A stretch of 64,000 bases of DNA from Anthonomus grandis grandis (GCF_022605725.1 NC_065553.1:2294001-2358000); one strand, 5' to 3'; counted from the stretch's first letter, positions 1 to 9,654 are shown. Made by a program: numbers and translations. The notes: a model not told the origin generated them from the letters alone.

Positions 1-1362
1 TTTTCGCCATGTCACTTCACCAGACGCAATTTACCGAGGCGCCAGATACACTAAACGTTTTTTATGTTTTTTTTATCAACTTATCTCGAACGTTCAACTT
101 TACTTAGGATGTTATAGTTTTAAGAAAATATTTTAAACGTTTTTTGCAAAAATCCCTTAAGATGGAAAACGTTCGGAGGCGGTTAGACATTGCATCATCG
201 AGAGGATCTGAAATAGAGAACTTATTAGGCGCAATCCTTATTTGGATCTCCTCTCAGTTTTTATCTTTCTGAAGGGGCTATTTCTCTATTAGGCATCGGT
301 TGAATTGATAATTAGAAAAATATCAGAATTTTTGTTTAAAGAAAGCATGTAAAAAATCGAGTTTTAGAAGCTGAGGTTAGAAAAACGCAAAGCTGTAAAA
401 CTGTACCCTATTTCTGTGGCCGTAGGATTGCACTATTCAGTACCTAGATACTTTGTGATTGCATGATAGTTAAAACTTTTATTGTTTATTACTTGGGTAC
501 TTTTATGTGTACTTTTATATAGTATGTTTTCCCCAAGCAGTTTGACTTATGATGATCTCATAAGTACAAGCACTTGCTCATAATCAATCGATTTGTATTT
601 TTTAATCAATTTCTTGTAATCTTAACTTAACGGCTTTATATAATTTTTTTGAAGGTATTTATGGGTCTGTGTTATTGCAGTTGTTTGGCCCAATAGCCTA
701 GAGGACGAGTACAACGAATTTTTGGACATAAATTTTAATTTTAAAAAGTGATACTAACTACTTGGCTTAATTTTCACCTGTAACATTAAGGTTACGGTTT
801 GTATTTTGTTATACGTATAATGAGTGGAACAAAGATAGATCGTGTTGCAAACCTTGTAAATGGCTCTTAATAATGTTATAATTACTAATAATATGATACT
901 TGCCTAACTTTCTTCTGCTCCTAAGCACTAGAAAATAGGCTAGAACTAAAAAAAGTTAGAAGGCACGAAACTTACCAATACTGAGTTTTTCTATTTTTTA
1001 CGGATTTTTTTTTAATTATTGGCGGGCATCATATTTTATAAAATTTAGAAAAAAACACAAAAGAAGTTACCAAACTAATACTGCACTTCTTTTCTACAAT
1101 GTACAATACCAGTTGATCATGACAGTGAATTTGCAGAATTCCAGAATTGCCAGTTTTGACGTGAACAAGTTGATTTTGTGCTTTTCATAACTATTAATTG
1201 CTTTATATATGAAAACAGTGTTAATAGTATCCAATACACGAAAGTTCATTACTGCAATTTTAGTATCTGAAATTCAATTCAACTACATCTTTAATGTGAA
1301 ATAATTTTTTCAAATCTCACTAACGCAAAATATTATTTTTTAAATTATACGAGATGTTGCAA
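1..1362. other. AT-rich sequence with no recognised gene
   Basis: I see no convincing coding region, RNA gene or terminal-repeat pair here. Reading frames are short and broken on both strands. Confidence 0.5.
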
Positions 1363-1521
1363 GGTTTGTCTTGGATTAATTGATGAGAAGTTTGGAGTCA
1401 GAAGAATGTTTAACGGCGAATATCCCGGAAACGGTTAATCCTAAAGGAAAAATCATTCTTGTAAAGCATAATCTAATAAGAAAATCTCATCCATTTTTCA
1501 CAAAGAGACCGACGTATACAA
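1363..1521. repeat. Diverged repeat unit left of the Penelope-like element
   Basis: The phrases AGGTTTGTCTTGGATTAA, AACGGTTAATCCTA and AGCATAATCTAATAA in this stretch recur with changes at about 4228-4500 on the other side of the Penelope-like element. I read this as an old tandem or dispersed repeat into which the element inserted. AAGCATAATCTA occurs at 1464-1475 and again at 4228-4239, immediately after the right arm, so it may be the target duplication. That would leave 46 extra bases (1476-1521) on the left. Confidence 0.5.
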
Positions 1522-1569
1522 CAGACGAAAAACAATGAAAAACACAAAGTCACGGTCTCACAACATTTA

Positions 1570-1619
1570 CTTAAAGCTACACGTGTTTCGCTCTATTCAG
1601 AGCATCATCAGGCCTAAAA
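1570..1619 (-). ncRNA. Hammerhead ribozyme-like motif, left arm
   Basis: Exact mirror of the motif at 4130-4179, read on the minus strand: CTGATGA core, a 5-bp stem with GAAT loop, GAAA, then CACGTGTA. Hammerheads are known in the terminal regions of Penelope-like elements. Having one in each opposed arm means transcripts of either strand across the locus would contain one. Confidence 0.6.
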
Positions 1620-1773
1620 CAATAATAATTAGTCTTGAAAGAAAAAGAGGACATTAAAAAGACTAAAACCTTAAAAAGCCACTGACGTTGGCAAAACAGT
1701 AAATAAACATACATTTAAGGTTAGGATGACTATACAGTTATTTAGAACCAAAAAAATAAAAAATAAAAAATTA

Positions 1774-1845
1774 CACCTATTGGGAATCGAACCCGCAACA
1801 ACAAGCTTACAAGCCAGAGACTATAACCTATGGGCTACCGGAACA
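1774..1845 (-). other. tRNA-like segment, inverted copy
   Basis: Mirror of 3904-3975 within the left inverted arm, with the same A- and B-box-like sequences on the minus strand. Confidence 0.5.
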
Positions 1846-2221
1846 CTGAGGAGAAGTTCAAAACATTTGATGTTAAGCCAAGGCATTCTAACACAATATT
1901 AAACTTATTTCAGTTGGAAGAGATTATGTAAAAATAAAATTGATTAAATAAGATTATTAAAAATAAGGTTGGGTTCAAAATTAAATACGTCATTAACACA
2001 GACAAGAACAGGACTCTTCTTGGCTTTAGTAATTTCCATCCTCTCCAGAAGGTCAAGCTTTTTCCCTTTAGGGCATTCATGAAGTATTTCAGCTCCGACC
2101 TCTGGAGAAAAGTGATGTGTGGAAGCTAACAGGTGATTCGCAAACGCTGACTTTGTATCACGGACGTCTGTATTTTTAAATTTCTCAAACAACGCTACAT
2201 GTTCTTTAACGCGTGTAGAAA

Positions 2222-3805
2222 GTTCCAGTCAATAGAGACCCCACCAACTCGTATTTTACTAAAGTTAAGCAAATGCTGGACAAGTGCAGTTTAACTCTTG
2301 AGTTCTTTAATACTAAGAAAGAAAAGCTGTATCCTATGAATCCCAGAACTCCAATTCTCTACGGTCTTCCAAAAATTCACAAAAACAATGTTCCAATAAG
2401 ACCAGTGGTTTCTTTTATCAATTCCCCCTGCTACCATTTATCAGCTTGGTTAAACACAATTTTGAGGGAGGTGACTAAGTTTAGGAGTGTTTATTCAACT
2501 AAAAATTCAGTGGATTTGTCAAATAGTCTGAAAAATCTTTACATACCTGACGGATCTATACTTATTTCTTTGGATGTAAAAAATCTTTTTCCTAGTATTC
2601 CCCCTACAGAATGTATAGATCTGGTAAGAACTCTATTATTAAAATCTTCCCTTAGTCGAGTTATAGTTGATAACCTCTTGGACTTGCTCAGCCTTGTTGT
2701 GAATCAAAATTTCTTTCAATTCAATAATAAAATTTTCAAACAAGTCTCTGGATTGGCTATGGGTTCATGCCTTTCCCCACTGTTAAGTGAAATTTTTATG
2801 AGCAACCTAGAAGAAAGGATTGTTAAGGGTAGGTTTGGGGAGTTTCTCATTGAATATAAGAGGTACGTTGACGATATTTTCATTGTCTGGAATGGCCAGA
2901 AAGAAGATTTGACAAATTTTCTTCGTTTTGTGAATTCTTTGCACCCAAAGATTTCTTTTACCATTGAGGAAGAACAAAATGGTAAACTGCCATTCCTAGA
3001 CTTCCTTATAGAAAGACTCAATAATAAACTAATATTTGAAATATATCGTAAACCCACAACTACTGATAATGTCATTCAATATGCGTCTATTTCTCCCTAT
3101 CCATACAAATTTGCCTCCTTCAATTCTTTCTTTTACAGACTTTTTAACATCGCCCTGTCAAAGGAAGCGTTTGCTAAAGAGCTTAATATTATAAAACATA
3201 TTGCTTTTAATAATGGATTTCCACTTTACTTAATTAACAAATTATACTTTAAGTTCTTAAATAAATATAGGTTGACTTACAACCTTCTTCATGCGAAAGA
3301 CGACAAAAAGTCCTTTAGATCTTTATCCTTTTTCGGCTCAATTTCATTAAATTTAGCTAAATTTTTTAAGACCTCTAATATCAAAATCGCTTTCAAAACC
3401 GCGAATAATTTAAAAAAACAGTTAGTGAGCGTGATAGACAAGGCAAATGTCTTTTCGAAATCAGGGGTTTACTCTTTGAAATGTGGGGATTGTGACGCTG
3501 TATATATTGGCCAATCTGGAAGAAAAATTTCTACACGCGTTAAAGAACATGTAGCGTTGTTTGAGAAATTTAAAAATACAGACGTCCGTGATACAAAGTC
3601 AGCGTTTGCGAATCACCTGTTAGCTTCCACACATCACTTTTCTCCAGAGGTCGGAGCTGAAATACTTCATGAATGCCCTAAAGGGAAAAAGCTTGACCTT
3701 CTGGAGAGGATGGAAATTACTAAAGCCAAGAAGAGTCCTGTTCTTGTCTGTGTTAATGACGTATTTAATTTTGAACCCAACCTTATTTTTAATAATCTTA
3801 TTTAA
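2222..3805 (+). CDS. Penelope-like reverse transcriptase / GIY-YIG endonuclease, 5'-truncated
   Basis: The frame is open from the inverted-arm junction at 2222 to the stop at 3805. The first ATG is at 2273 and gives 510 residues; the 16 codons before it (2225-2272) read like coding sequence, so 2273 is not the original start. Numbered from 2273, GLPKIHK lies near residue 31, the first RT aspartate is in SLDVKNLFPS (D101), and the catalytic pair is in YVDDIF (D200, D201). A GIY-YIG nuclease follows: GVY at 398-400, YIG at 411-413, then the arginine of TRVKEH. RT plus C-terminal GIY-YIG with GLPKIHK defines Penelope-like elements, which use target-primed reverse transcription. Full proteins are usually larger, so part of the N terminus is missing. 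No internal stop or frameshift is seen. The frame is intact but the copy is probably non-autonomous. Confidence 0.9.
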   Translation, partial: VPVNRDPTNSYFTKVKQMLDKCSLTLEFFNTKKEKLYPMNPRTPILYGLPKIHKNNVPIRPVVSFINSPCYHLSAWLNTILREVTKFRSVYSTKNSVDLSNSLKNLYIPDGSILISLDVKNLFPSIPPTECIDLVRTLLLKSSLSRVIVDNLLDLLSLVVNQNFFQFNNKIFKQVSGLAMGSCLSPLLSEIFMSNLEERIVKGRFGEFLIEYKRYVDDIFIVWNGQKEDLTNFLRFVNSLHPKISFTIEEEQNGKLPFLDFLIERLNNKLIFEIYRKPTTTDNVIQYASISPYPYKFASFNSFFYRLFNIALSKEAFAKELNIIKHIAFNNGFPLYLINKLYFKFLNKYRLTYNLLHAKDDKKSFRSLSFFGSISLNLAKFFKTSNIKIAFKTANNLKKQLVSVIDKANVFSKSGVYSLKCGDCDAVYIGQSGRKISTRVKEHVALFEKFKNTDVRDTKSAFANHLLASTHHFSPEVGAEILHECPKGKKLDLLERMEITKAKKSPVLVCVNDVFNFEPNLIFNNLI

Positions 3806-3903
3806 TCAATTTTATTTTTACATAATCTCTTCCAACTGAAATAAGTTTAATATTGTGTTAGAATGCCTTGGCTTAACATCAAATGTTTTGAACTTCTCCT
3901 CAG

Positions 3904-3975
3904 TGTTCCGGTAGCCCATAGGTTATAGTCTCTGGCTTGTAAGCTTGTTGTTGCGGGTTCGATTCCCAATAGGTG
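3904..3975 (+). other. tRNA-like segment with pol III A- and B-box sequences
   Basis: TAGCCCATAGG fits an A box and GGGTTCGATTCCC is a near-perfect B box, spaced as in a tRNA. CTTGTAA between them resembles an anticodon loop reading TGT. The acceptor and T stems do not close properly and the anticodon stem is poor, so this is a tRNA-derived relic or an internal pol III promoter, not a working tRNA. Confidence 0.5.
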
Positions 3976-4129
3976 TAATTTTTTATTTTTTATTTTTTTG
4001 GTTCTAAATAACTGTATAGTCATCCTAACCTTAAATGTATGTTTATTTACTGTTTTGCCAACGTCAGTGGCTTTTTAAGGTTTTAGTCTTTTTAATGTCC
4101 TCTTTTTCTTTCAAGACTAATTATTATTG

Positions 4130-4179
4130 TTTTAGGCCTGATGATGCTCTGAATAGAGCGAAACACGTGTAGCTTTAAG
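4130..4179 (+). ncRNA. Hammerhead ribozyme-like motif, right arm
   Basis: Core CTGATGA is at 4138-4144. One unpaired T (4145) precedes stem II, GCTCT/AGAGC (4146-4150 with 4155-4159), closed by GAAT. GAAA is at 4160-4163, followed by CACGTGTA with predicted cleavage after A4171. Stem I pairs 4134-4137 with 4172-4175, including one G-U, and continues weakly outward. Stem III would be very short, which fits the minimal type I hammerheads reported in Penelope-like elements; these may act as dimers. The extra T departs from the strict consensus, but the motif at 63070 has it too. Activity is not shown by sequence alone. Confidence 0.65.
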
Positions 4180-4227
4180 TAAATGTTGTGAGACCGTGAC
4201 TTTGTGTTTTTCATTGTTTTTCGTCTG

Positions 4228-4500
4228 AAGCATAATCTAGTTAACAAATTTGCTTTTCATAGTGTCTTTAACTAGATCAATAGCAAACGAGATATTTGAA
4301 GGTTTTCGTCGGCTTGACCGATGTTTGATGTCAGGAAAATGTTACAGTGTAAATTTCCTGAAAACGGTTGATCCTAGGATGAAAATCATTGTTGTAGAGC
4401 ATGATCTAATAATTAAGTTTTTCCTCTAAATTTTTTTTTAATTAAGCCAATAGGAAACGAGATATTTGGAGGTTTGTCTTGGATTAACTGATGTTCTTAA
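4228..4500. repeat. Diverged repeat units right of the Penelope-like element
   Basis: AACGGTTGATCCTAGGATGA, AGCATGATCTAATAA and GGAGGTTTGTCTTGGATTAA appear in the same order as in 1363-1480. GCAAACGAGATATTTGAAGG (4271) and GGAAACGAGATATTTGGAGG (4451) show at least two units on this side. Confidence 0.5.
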
Positions 4501-4599
4501 CAGTTTAGTATCCAAGTATTGATTCAAAAGTGCAAGAATATCTGTTTAATGGTCTGTTCCCATTTATGCCTGTTTTAGAGCCTACTAGAAGAATTTTGT

Positions 4600-5000
4600 C
4601 AAAAAAAGTGCTGAATTCAAGGGCGGAATGGCACACCAGTAATTGAATAAATTGGTTTAGTTAGGTGAATACCTTCTCAATCAAATGCTTTGTGATCTTA
4701 AAAATAATTTTAAAGTAATTTCTTATAAATAAAATGTTTTTTATTTTATTTCTTTATCTCCAGTATTTAAGGTACAAATTGTTAAAGAAGTGTTGAACTG
4801 AAAGGCTGATTGACAAGCTAATAATAAATTGATTTGTTTAACCAGTAGACATTACACTGCACACAAATTTTAATAACTTCATTGAATAAAACTGTTTGTG
4901 ATTTTAACAAATTACAAAGAAATACTGAATTCAAAGGTAAGCAGGTGGTTAAGCTAATAAAAAAATTATTTTTTATATCATTCTTACATTACATCATTAG
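4600..5000. repeat. Weak tandem repeat, about 130-185 bp units
   Basis: GTGCTGAATTCAAGG (about 4608), GTGTTGAACTGAAAGG (about 4791) and ATACTGAATTCAAAGG (about 4923) are each followed by similar text (AAGCTAATAA, TGAATAAA, TTTGTGATTTTAA). The region looks like an old degenerate minisatellite. The rest, to 5290, has no recognised content. Confidence 0.4.
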
Positions 5001-5295
5001 GCTTTTATGGGGTCTTCAGGGTATTTATAATATGGTTTTATAAACTAATAATAAGGGTTAAATATCAAACCTTTATAATTAAAAAAACATTTATTTTAAT
5101 GTATGAAGACATTAAAAAATTAGAAATATTTAAACCATATAAAGTTATTATATTTATTTAGTGACCAAATCCATGAAAATAAAAGGGATATAAACTCTAT
5201 ACGCTACTGTCGGTTATCTAGGTAATAAAACAATATCCAAATTATAGGAAAAATGGCAATAATGGCAATAAACAAGGATAGATCAATAGATAACA

Positions 5296-5480
5296 GGTGA
5301 AGTCCAAATGGGTTGCATCCTTCCATTATTACTTTTTAATTTACTGTATCTTGGAAAATTACTCTGAAAAAATTTTGATTAATGGCGAAAAGATAAATAA
5401 CCTTAGGTACGCTGACAATACTGTCATAGTCACGATCTTGATTTTGCTCTTGACCATGTGGCCTTAATTTGACAAAACAA
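5296..5480 (+). pseudogene. Non-LTR reverse transcriptase fragment, RTE-like
   Basis: Two frames read VQMGCILP and then INGEKINNLRYADNTV. These correspond to the RQGC.LSP box and the F/YADD box of RTE-type RTs, with ADNT in place of ADDT. A frameshift separates them near 5350. Only the palm region remains; no endonuclease or 3' end is visible nearby. Confidence 0.6.
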
Positions 5481-5616
5481 TATTTGGTAACTAAACTTGG
5501 CCAAGACACAAATCTAATCCTGAGCTAAAAAGGTATTTCATCGACCACAGATGTTAACTTATTTTTAAATATTCTACCAGCCAAAACTACTTAGACAACC
5601 TTAACCTGGGATACGT

Positions 5617-5813
5617 CTAAAGAGGGAAGATATCGGAAATTGAGGAATGCTCGATAATAGTAGAAGTTATAGAAGAGTTCTCAAAGAATGATGCAAATGC
5701 GTCAACTATGGCTTGCGGATTCTTAACCATCGCATCATCAAGCAATGCCATTATACCAGGTATTCTAGAGCGTCCTTTACTATTATTAATAAAAGTCCAG
5801 AAGGTCCAAAGCA
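5617..5813 (-). pseudogene. Non-LTR (CR1/Jockey-like) fragment between endonuclease and RT
   Basis: The minus-strand frame includes LWTFINNSKGRSRIPG and NPQAIVDAFASFFENS. The pattern of a 'lW.fi' segment followed by 'I...Fa.fF' is typical of the linker before the RT in Jockey/CR1 ORF2 proteins. The fragment ends at a mariner insertion (TA at 5814). Confidence 0.6.
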
Positions 5814-5815
5814 TA

Positions 5816-6440
5816 CAGGGTGTCATTGAAATGGTGTAAAAAAATTTGGGAGGTGATAGTACTCCTAAAAATTTTAAAAAAAGTTCCTATAACTATAGGG
5901 CGGAAAATGCATATTAAGGGAGTTAGGGGCACTGAAAGGGTAAATTTAAAAAACGGTTTTTTGAAATTGTAGGCTTAAAAAACGAGATAAAATTTCGAAA
6001 AAAAATCCTCCGCCATAAATTTTGACCCAAAATCAAATGGTGATACTGAAAAATAATTTGGAAAATCGGAAAGGGTAGTTTTTGCAAGGGTAGGGGGTTA
6101 ATTCGTGAATAACTTTTTTTAGGTTATTTTTTTCGCAACGTGGGTTCATTTTTTAAAAACTACATACTTTTTCCTACAAAAAAGGTACTCTTGTTACACA
6201 TCGCCCAGAACGATGGTTTTCGAGAAAATTGAAGGCAAAAAGTTTGCTCTGATGGGTTGCTAACTGGTTAAACAACATAAACCTAGGAAAGTTATGGGGT
6301 TTCAAAAGTAAACACGTAGTTATTAAATAATTAATTGAAAAATCTAAATTTTATAGTTTTAAAACATCTTATTGCTTTAAAAAACGAAATAAACCAATTA
6401 CCAAAATTCCTTATTAAAATAATGCATTTCTTAATTCATT
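5816..6440 (+). repeat. Left long inverted repeat of the mariner-type element
   Basis: Pairs with 7017-7641. Its inner end reaches the transposase stop region (the CDS ends at 6440). Confidence 0.8.
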
Positions 6441-7010
6441 CATAGTAAATGTTCAAAGTGACCACCATTCATTTCAATGCAGACATCTGCTCTTCTTCTC
6501 CATGATCTGCGTACCCTGTGGAATATCCCTGGGGTTGTACGAATTTGATTGGAACAGTCGATAATGCGTTGACGTAGTTGCTCTTCAGTATTAATCGGCA
6601 CTGAGTAAACCAAAGTTTTCAAGTGGCCCCAGAAGTAGAAATCTAATGGATTAAGATCTGGTGATCTTGCTGGCCAAGCTTGTGGACCACCACGTTTTAT
6701 CCAACGCCTCTCAAAAACTTGGTTTAAATGATTCCTCACCGCTAGCGGAAAATGAGCTGGTGCACCATCATGCATAAAATACGTGATCTGCCTCTGTGCT
6801 ATGGGAACTTCCTCCAAAAGTGCTGGTAGATCATGTATTAGAAAATTAAGGTAACTTTGACCATTTAGCCTAAAATGTTTATTATTATAAATAACAAGCG
6901 ACTTTTCAAAAGGTGTCAAATTAACCTCGGGGGTAGAAAAAATGGTCCAATAAGTCTATCGCCAAGAATTCCCGCCCAAACATTAACATTTGGTACTCGC
7001 GGTGTAAACT
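6440..7010 (-). pseudogene. Tc1/mariner transposase, C-terminal part
   Basis: The frame at 6440-6919 contains FMHDGAPAHF (second catalytic D), RWIKRGG, and WPARSPDLNPLDF with the third catalytic D; 36 residues lie between these two aspartates. It ends in EMNGGHFEHLL, the usual C terminus of this insect group. Upstream, 6935-7010 reads VPNVNVWAGILGDRLIGPFF in another frame, so there is one frameshift near 6935. The first catalytic D and the helix-turn-helix are missing, lost where the right inverted arm begins. The spacing is near that of maT (DD37D) elements; I do not assign a family. Confidence 0.85.
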
Positions 7011-7016
7011 AGGCTA

Positions 7017-7641
7017 ATGAATTAAATAAGTATGCATTTAATAAGGAATTTTGGTAATTGTTTTATTTCGTTTTTTTAAAGCAATACGATGTTTTAAAAA
7101 TCATGAAATTTAGATTTTTCAATTAATTATTTAATAACTACTTGTTTACTTTTGAAACCCCATAACTTTCATAAGTTTATGTTGTTTAACCAGTTAGCAG
7201 CCCATCAGAGCAAACTTTTTGCCTTCAATTTTCTCGAAAACCATCGTTCTGGGCGATGTGCAACAAGAGTAACTTTTTTGTAGGAAAAAGTATGTAGTTT
7301 TTAAAAAATGAACCCACGTTGCAAAGAAAATAACCTAAAAAAAGTTATTCACGAATTAACCCCCTACCCTTGCAAAAACTACCCTTTCCGATTTTCCAAA
7401 TTATTTTTCAGTATCACCATTTGATTTTGGGTCAAAATTTATGGCAGAGGATTTTTTTTCGAAATTTTATCTCGTTTTTTAAGCCTACAATTTCAAAAAA
7501 CCGTTTTTTAAATTTACCCTTTCAGTGCCCCTAACTCCCTTAATATGCATTTTCCACCCTATAGTTATAGGAACTTTTTTTAAAATTTTTAGGAGTACTA
7601 TCACCCCCCGAATTTTTTTACACCATTTCAATGACACCCTG
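7017..7641 (-). repeat. Right long inverted repeat of the mariner-type element
   Basis: Pairs with 5816-6440. Its inner edge replaces the 5' half of the transposase gene. Confidence 0.8.
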
Positions 7642-7670
7642 TATAATTTGTTATCATTACGTATAGCTAC

Positions 7671-7714
7671 ATTATTATCATTACGTATAGCTACAAATAC
7701 GTAATGATAATAAT
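7671..7714. repeat. Perfect 17-bp hairpin next to a short direct repeat
   Basis: ATTATTATCATTACGTA (7671-7687) and its exact reverse complement (7698-7714) enclose a 10-nt loop. The stem sequence also overlaps a direct repeat, TTATCATTACGTATAGCTAC, at 7651 and 7675. Confidence 0.7.
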
Positions 7715-8038
7715 ATGATAATAACAAGGCGTCTCTGGAAATAAAATATGTTGCGATATAGATTTGTTCTTATCAATTTAGAGTTCTTAAGGGCATTTTC
7801 CTTCTTAGATATGTTATTAATCAGCTCTCGAGAGTCATAAGTGTGAAATCTTGTGTCTGCTTAAATGGGAGGTAGGCAACGCATTCAATGTATTATACAT
7901 GCATCATCAACATTGGAGAATAAAAACCGAGCAGCAGTTACTGCAAATATGACAAACTCCAAAACTCGGCGTTTTATTAGCAAACATGGATTCAATATAT
8001 TAGATAAGATAAAGTACCCTATATAAAGATATTACTCA
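7715..8038. other. Spacer with no recognised feature
   Basis: AT-rich, no long frame, no clear repeat seen. Confidence 0.4.
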
Positions 8039-9654
8039 TATAGTTTAGGTGAAGTTACTTGGTCAAGCTCCAAAATTGAGTATATACAAAATACTATCAA
8101 CATACTACATATACACATTAAACTAAACTGTAAAATATATTACGATATTTACTGATCGATTCTTGTATATATTTACGGTCGATTCGAGTCTTTCCACGGC
8201 ACCCCGGCCTGTTCAACAATCAATATTTGTCAGATAAAGATAGGCAAGTTCGGCGCGGATAACGTGAAACAGACGAAGATACGAGATTATCTCGATGCTG
8301 CTGGGATTGAATTTTGAATGGCCCGGGAATATTAGCCCGAGTCGCGCGGTCAAAAATAGGAAATGCAATTATTTTATAGGTTTTATTATTGTTATTTTAA
8401 ATTTTTCTTTAAATAAACGAATATAAGTAAAATATTAACTTAAATTGCGTTCTATTATTTATAAACGTAATTTTTTACTAGATATTATATATTATACGAC
8501 GTGTTACAAATTTAGGGCAAAGTTTCGCATTATTTTTGAGCCTATGAATGTGCCATTTTAAAATTTGTATAAAAAATTTCAAAATTCATATTTCTTGTTG
8601 GGGCGCTATTGGATCACCCCTTTTGTACGTGGAAATAATGTTTCGAAGAATCAACCATTTCTTTAAATGAATGCCATAATATATATGTAGGTCTGTATAT
8701 AGTAATAATTAAAACAATTTTGAATTTTGTCAGTGTGTTTTAATTAAAATGGTGCAGACTTGGGTCACCCTTAAATCGGTTTCGCGTTTATATTATACTG
8801 TAGTTCTTGTTGTTTTTCTATTTGTTATATACTGTTAATGTTTTGTTTTATTTACTTTCGTCTCAATTTCTGAACAGTAAAAATGTCATTTTGGCCGCGG
8901 AGAGGAGAGTATCAATTTCCTAACACGTATTATTTTTGACCTGAATATATTTTAAACCTGAATTATATTTTTTAAATACAATATACCTCAAAAGATATCG
9001 TTAATATGAACTTACATTTTTAACGAAACCTTTCGTTATATTTACTTAAATATTAGTTCAATAAGTGATAAATACAATAATTTAATTAAGGTATAATAGA
9101 TACCGCGAATTAATCTAATTATAATTCATGCCAATGATGAATCCAGTTTTGAAGAGATGGATAGTGATGCTAAATAGGTAAGCATTTTTGGACGTAAAGA
9201 AATTTGGGCGCAAACTTATGAATATGTAGTTAACTTCACTTGTATTTCATTTCAATAAGACCAAAAAATTTCACCTAACAATGAAATTTTATTGTTCAGC
9301 GGGAATGTTTGGGCTTATCGAAACAAATATTAGCGGAGGCAAGTATAACAATATTCTATTGCAGCACGGCCACGACATTATTTTATACCTGTGTTACAAC
9401 AAACCACCCACTATTTTTGTGAATTTATTTGCATTTTTACTTAATTTAATTTTTTTTTGACAATTTTTGTAATAATTTAAAAAAAAATATGTGTCATTAA
9501 ATCTAACCATAAGTTTTACGTGACTTGATAAATGTTTTTATTGGTTGTAAAATAATATATTTAGTATAAATATAATAATGCCTTATAAAGAAAACGCCGC
9601 GTGCTAAACGTTTTTAGTTTTTATACTTATCCAAGTAACTTCACCTAAACTATA
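8039..9654. mobile_element. Unclassified 1.6-kb element with 24-bp terminal inverted repeats
   Basis: TATAGTTTAGGTGAAGTTAC and the next four bases (8039-8062) are mirrored exactly at 9631-9654. TA at both outer edges would fit a Tc1/mariner-type duplication. The interior has no readable transposase. It includes a GC-richer patch (about 8160-8350) in otherwise AT-rich DNA. I read it as a non-autonomous DNA element of unknown family. Confidence 0.6.

Larger units (their letters stand above)
1522..2221 (-). repeat. Left inverted arm of the Penelope-like element
   Basis: This is the reverse complement of 3528-4227. It begins with CAGACGAAAAACAATG, mirrored by the end of the right arm at 4227, and stops at 2221, where the mirrored match breaks (G2222 against A3527). 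It includes a minus-strand copy of the last 82 codons of the element's frame (1944-2192), which starts inside the GIY-YIG domain and is not an independent gene. Confidence 0.92.
1522..4227 (+). mobile_element. Penelope-like retroelement with 700-bp inverted arms
   Basis: The element consists of a 5'-truncated RT plus GIY-YIG reading frame (2222-3805), its 3' region, and an inverted copy of the last 700 bp placed in front of the truncated 5' end. Partial copies in inverted orientation at the 5' side are a known outcome of Penelope insertion. The arms are 1522-2221 and 3528-4227. Both have exactly the same length, and the 82 residues encoded by the left arm match the C terminus of the main frame without a change, so the insertion looks young. 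Each arm carries a hammerhead-like ribozyme and a tRNA-like stretch. Confidence 0.9.
3528..4227 (+). repeat. Right arm of the Penelope-like element (3' coding end plus 3' UTR)
   Basis: It holds the last codons of the RT/GIY-YIG frame (to 3805), a tRNA-like segment, a T-rich tract and the hammerhead-like motif close to the end. It is mirrored at 1522-2221. Confidence 0.92.
5816..7641 (-). mobile_element. Tc1/mariner-type element with about 625-bp inverted arms
   Basis: The ends are CAGGGTGTCATTGAAATGG and its mirror, both flanked by TA (5814-5815, 7642-7643), the Tc1/mariner target duplication. The mirrored match continues inward to about 6440 on the left and 7017 on the right with few differences, so about two thirds of the element is inverted repeat. 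Between the arms lies only the C-terminal part of a transposase. A conventional terminal repeat in this superfamily is far shorter. I infer that an internal deletion plus inverted duplication of one end created the copy. Confidence 0.85.

Noticed and set aside
2716..3075. 119-codon minus-strand frame
   Set aside because: Lies exactly opposite the RT core of the Penelope-like frame and has no motif of its own.
3904..3975. Functional tRNA-Thr (TGT) gene
   Set aside because: Boxes A and B are good, but acceptor, T and anticodon stems do not close; it is also part of a mobile element.
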